Shown here one piece after another: positions 39,634 to 40,284 of a stretch of DNA of 40,284 bases (its first letter is position 1; every line of letters begins with the position of its first letter). Below the pieces are notes generated by a model that worked only from the letters and a program-made list of their open reading frames with translations, was not told where the DNA came from and did no database searches. Both the position numbers and the translations under genes were made by a program. Origin of the DNA: Mycobacterium sp. 852002-51971_SCH5477799-a (GTDB taxonomy: Bacteria; Actinomycetota; Actinomycetes; Mycobacteriales; Mycobacteriaceae); assembly GCF_001667145.1 (NCBI RefSeq), contig NZ_LZIF01000012.1, forward strand, positions 1 through 40,284. The letters run 5' to 3'.

Positions 39634-40284
39634 ATGTCGATCAAACGCCTCGCCGCAGCGGCGGCAGTCGCGACGGGCCTCGGAATGTCGGTAACGGCTA
39701 TCGACGGGGGCTTCGCGAACTCCGCCCCGCTGGACCCGGCGTGCCCCAGCTGGCAGAAGAACTGCTCCGGTAACCCCGGCCCCAACCCCGGATACGGGGG
39801 CACCGGCACGCCCCCGGTACCCACAGCACCGCACGGCACGCCGCCGCCACAGAGCACGTGGCAGTCGACGCCGCCGCCGCACACCACGCAACCGCCCAGC
39901 ACGCCACCGCCGCCCAGCACGTGGCAGTCCACGCCCGCGCCGCACAGCACGCAACCGCCACCGAGCACGCCGGCGCATAGCTCCCCGCCGCCGGCGTCGA
40001 GCACCTGGCAGCAGCCGCCGCCGAACAGCACGACGGCCCCCATGCCGACCGAATGCCCCAACTGGGACAAGAACTGCACCCCAGCCCCCGGTCCCAGCCC
40101 GAATTCCGGTTACGGCGGCTCGGGGACGACGCCGCCGAACAACACGCCGCCGAGCCCCTGGCAGCAACAGGCGCCGAACAACACGCCGCCGAGCCCCTGG
40201 CAGCAGCCGGCGCAGAACGGCTCGACGTCGTCGATGCCGACGGTATGTCCCGCCTGGTACAAGAACTGCACCCCCGCGCCCAAC
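39634..40284 (+). CDS. Exported Pro/Ser/Thr-rich repeat protein with CPxWxKNC loops (3' truncated by window end)
   Basis: 217 residues are visible and the frame is open at the window end. A signal peptide (SIKRLAAAAAVATGLGMSVTA, cut near residue 28-31) is followed by a low-complexity chain of Pro, Ser, Thr, Gln and Asn. Three Cys-Pro-x-Trp-x-Lys-Asn-Cys octapeptides occur at residues 37-44, 141-148 and 205-212, each followed by a Pro/Gly spacer, twice containing GYGG. Between them are TWQ/PWQ repeats (STWQS twice, STWQQ, SPWQQ twice). The protein is probably extracellular or wall-associated. I do not recognise the family. The start is ATG 39634, with AGAGGGGACGA upstream. Confidence 0.8.
   Translation, partial: MSIKRLAAAAAVATGLGMSVTAIDGGFANSAPLDPACPSWQKNCSGNPGPNPGYGGTGTPPVPTAPHGTPPPQSTWQSTPPPHTTQPPSTPPPPSTWQSTPAPHSTQPPPSTPAHSSPPPASSTWQQPPPNSTTAPMPTECPNWDKNCTPAPGPSPNSGYGGSGTTPPNNTPPSPWQQQAPNNTPPSPWQQPAQNGSTSSMPTVCPAWYKNCTPAPN
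40134..40205 (+). repeat. Two 33-base direct repeats inside the Pro-rich gene
   Basis: The 33 bases at 40134-40166 recur at 40173-40205 (period 39 bases, 13 codons), encoding PNNTPPSPWQQ twice. The in-frame period means copy-number change would keep the reading frame. Confidence 0.85.

Overview
The window is a high-GC actinobacterial chromosome segment, almost certainly from a Mycobacterium. Lsr2, CarD, ClpC1, MhuD, LpqF, LpqE, DisA/RadA, KstR and FadE34 are all present in the order of the M. tuberculosis Rv3604c-Rv3572 neighbourhood, with the opposite overall orientation. The PE_PGRS genes that M. tuberculosis carries in this stretch are absent. Several genes not found there in M. tuberculosis are inserted, so a non-tuberculous species is likely. 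I cannot name the species. No tRNA, rRNA, CRISPR, insertion sequence or phage gene was seen.

Layout. 1-5439: the end of a Pro/Arg-rich protein gene, then a tightly overlapping run of a Rossmann/DUF2520 protein, panC, panD and coaX (pantothenate and CoA synthesis), followed by lysS and lsr2. 5776-8322: clpC1, bounded by strong hairpin terminators. 8382-10063: an accessory cassette with a cobalamin riboswitch in front of cbtB, cbtA and a CobC-like histidine phosphatase. 10067-18183: lpqF and mhuD (reverse), an alpha/beta hydrolase, mutY (reverse), a beta-carbonic anhydrase, a membrane-anchored Pro-rich protein, disA and radA (reverse), and lpqE (reverse). 18473-22568: carD, ispD, ispF, cysS and an rRNA 2'-O-methyltransferase. 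22574-27784: a second accessory block holding a secreted glycerophosphodiesterase and a flavin oxidoreductase divergent from a large LuxR-type ATPase regulator. 27781-31481 (reverse): pxpA, an MBL-fold hydrolase, an ArsB/SLC13-like permease and lipoprotein lppH. 31521-34143 (reverse): a zinc-type ABC importer behind a Zur-like palindrome, divergent from a LacI regulator. 35351-38415: kstR and fadE34 (cholesterol catabolism) with a perfect KstR operator. 38631-end: three consecutive exported proteins, an MmpS-like protein, an LpqH paralogue and a repeat protein with three CPxWxKNC loops that runs off the window.

Regulation visible in the sequence. Many genes show the mycobacterial leaderless arrangement, a TANNNT -10 hexamer followed after 6-8 bases by the start codon. 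lysS and cysS, both aminoacyl-tRNA synthetase genes, share an identical 18-base stretch from the -10 through the GTG start. Other sites are a cobalamin riboswitch, a Zur-like box, a KstR box, a ClgR-like palindrome before clpC1, and an undescribed 14-bp palindrome over the -10 of the flavin oxidoreductase gene.
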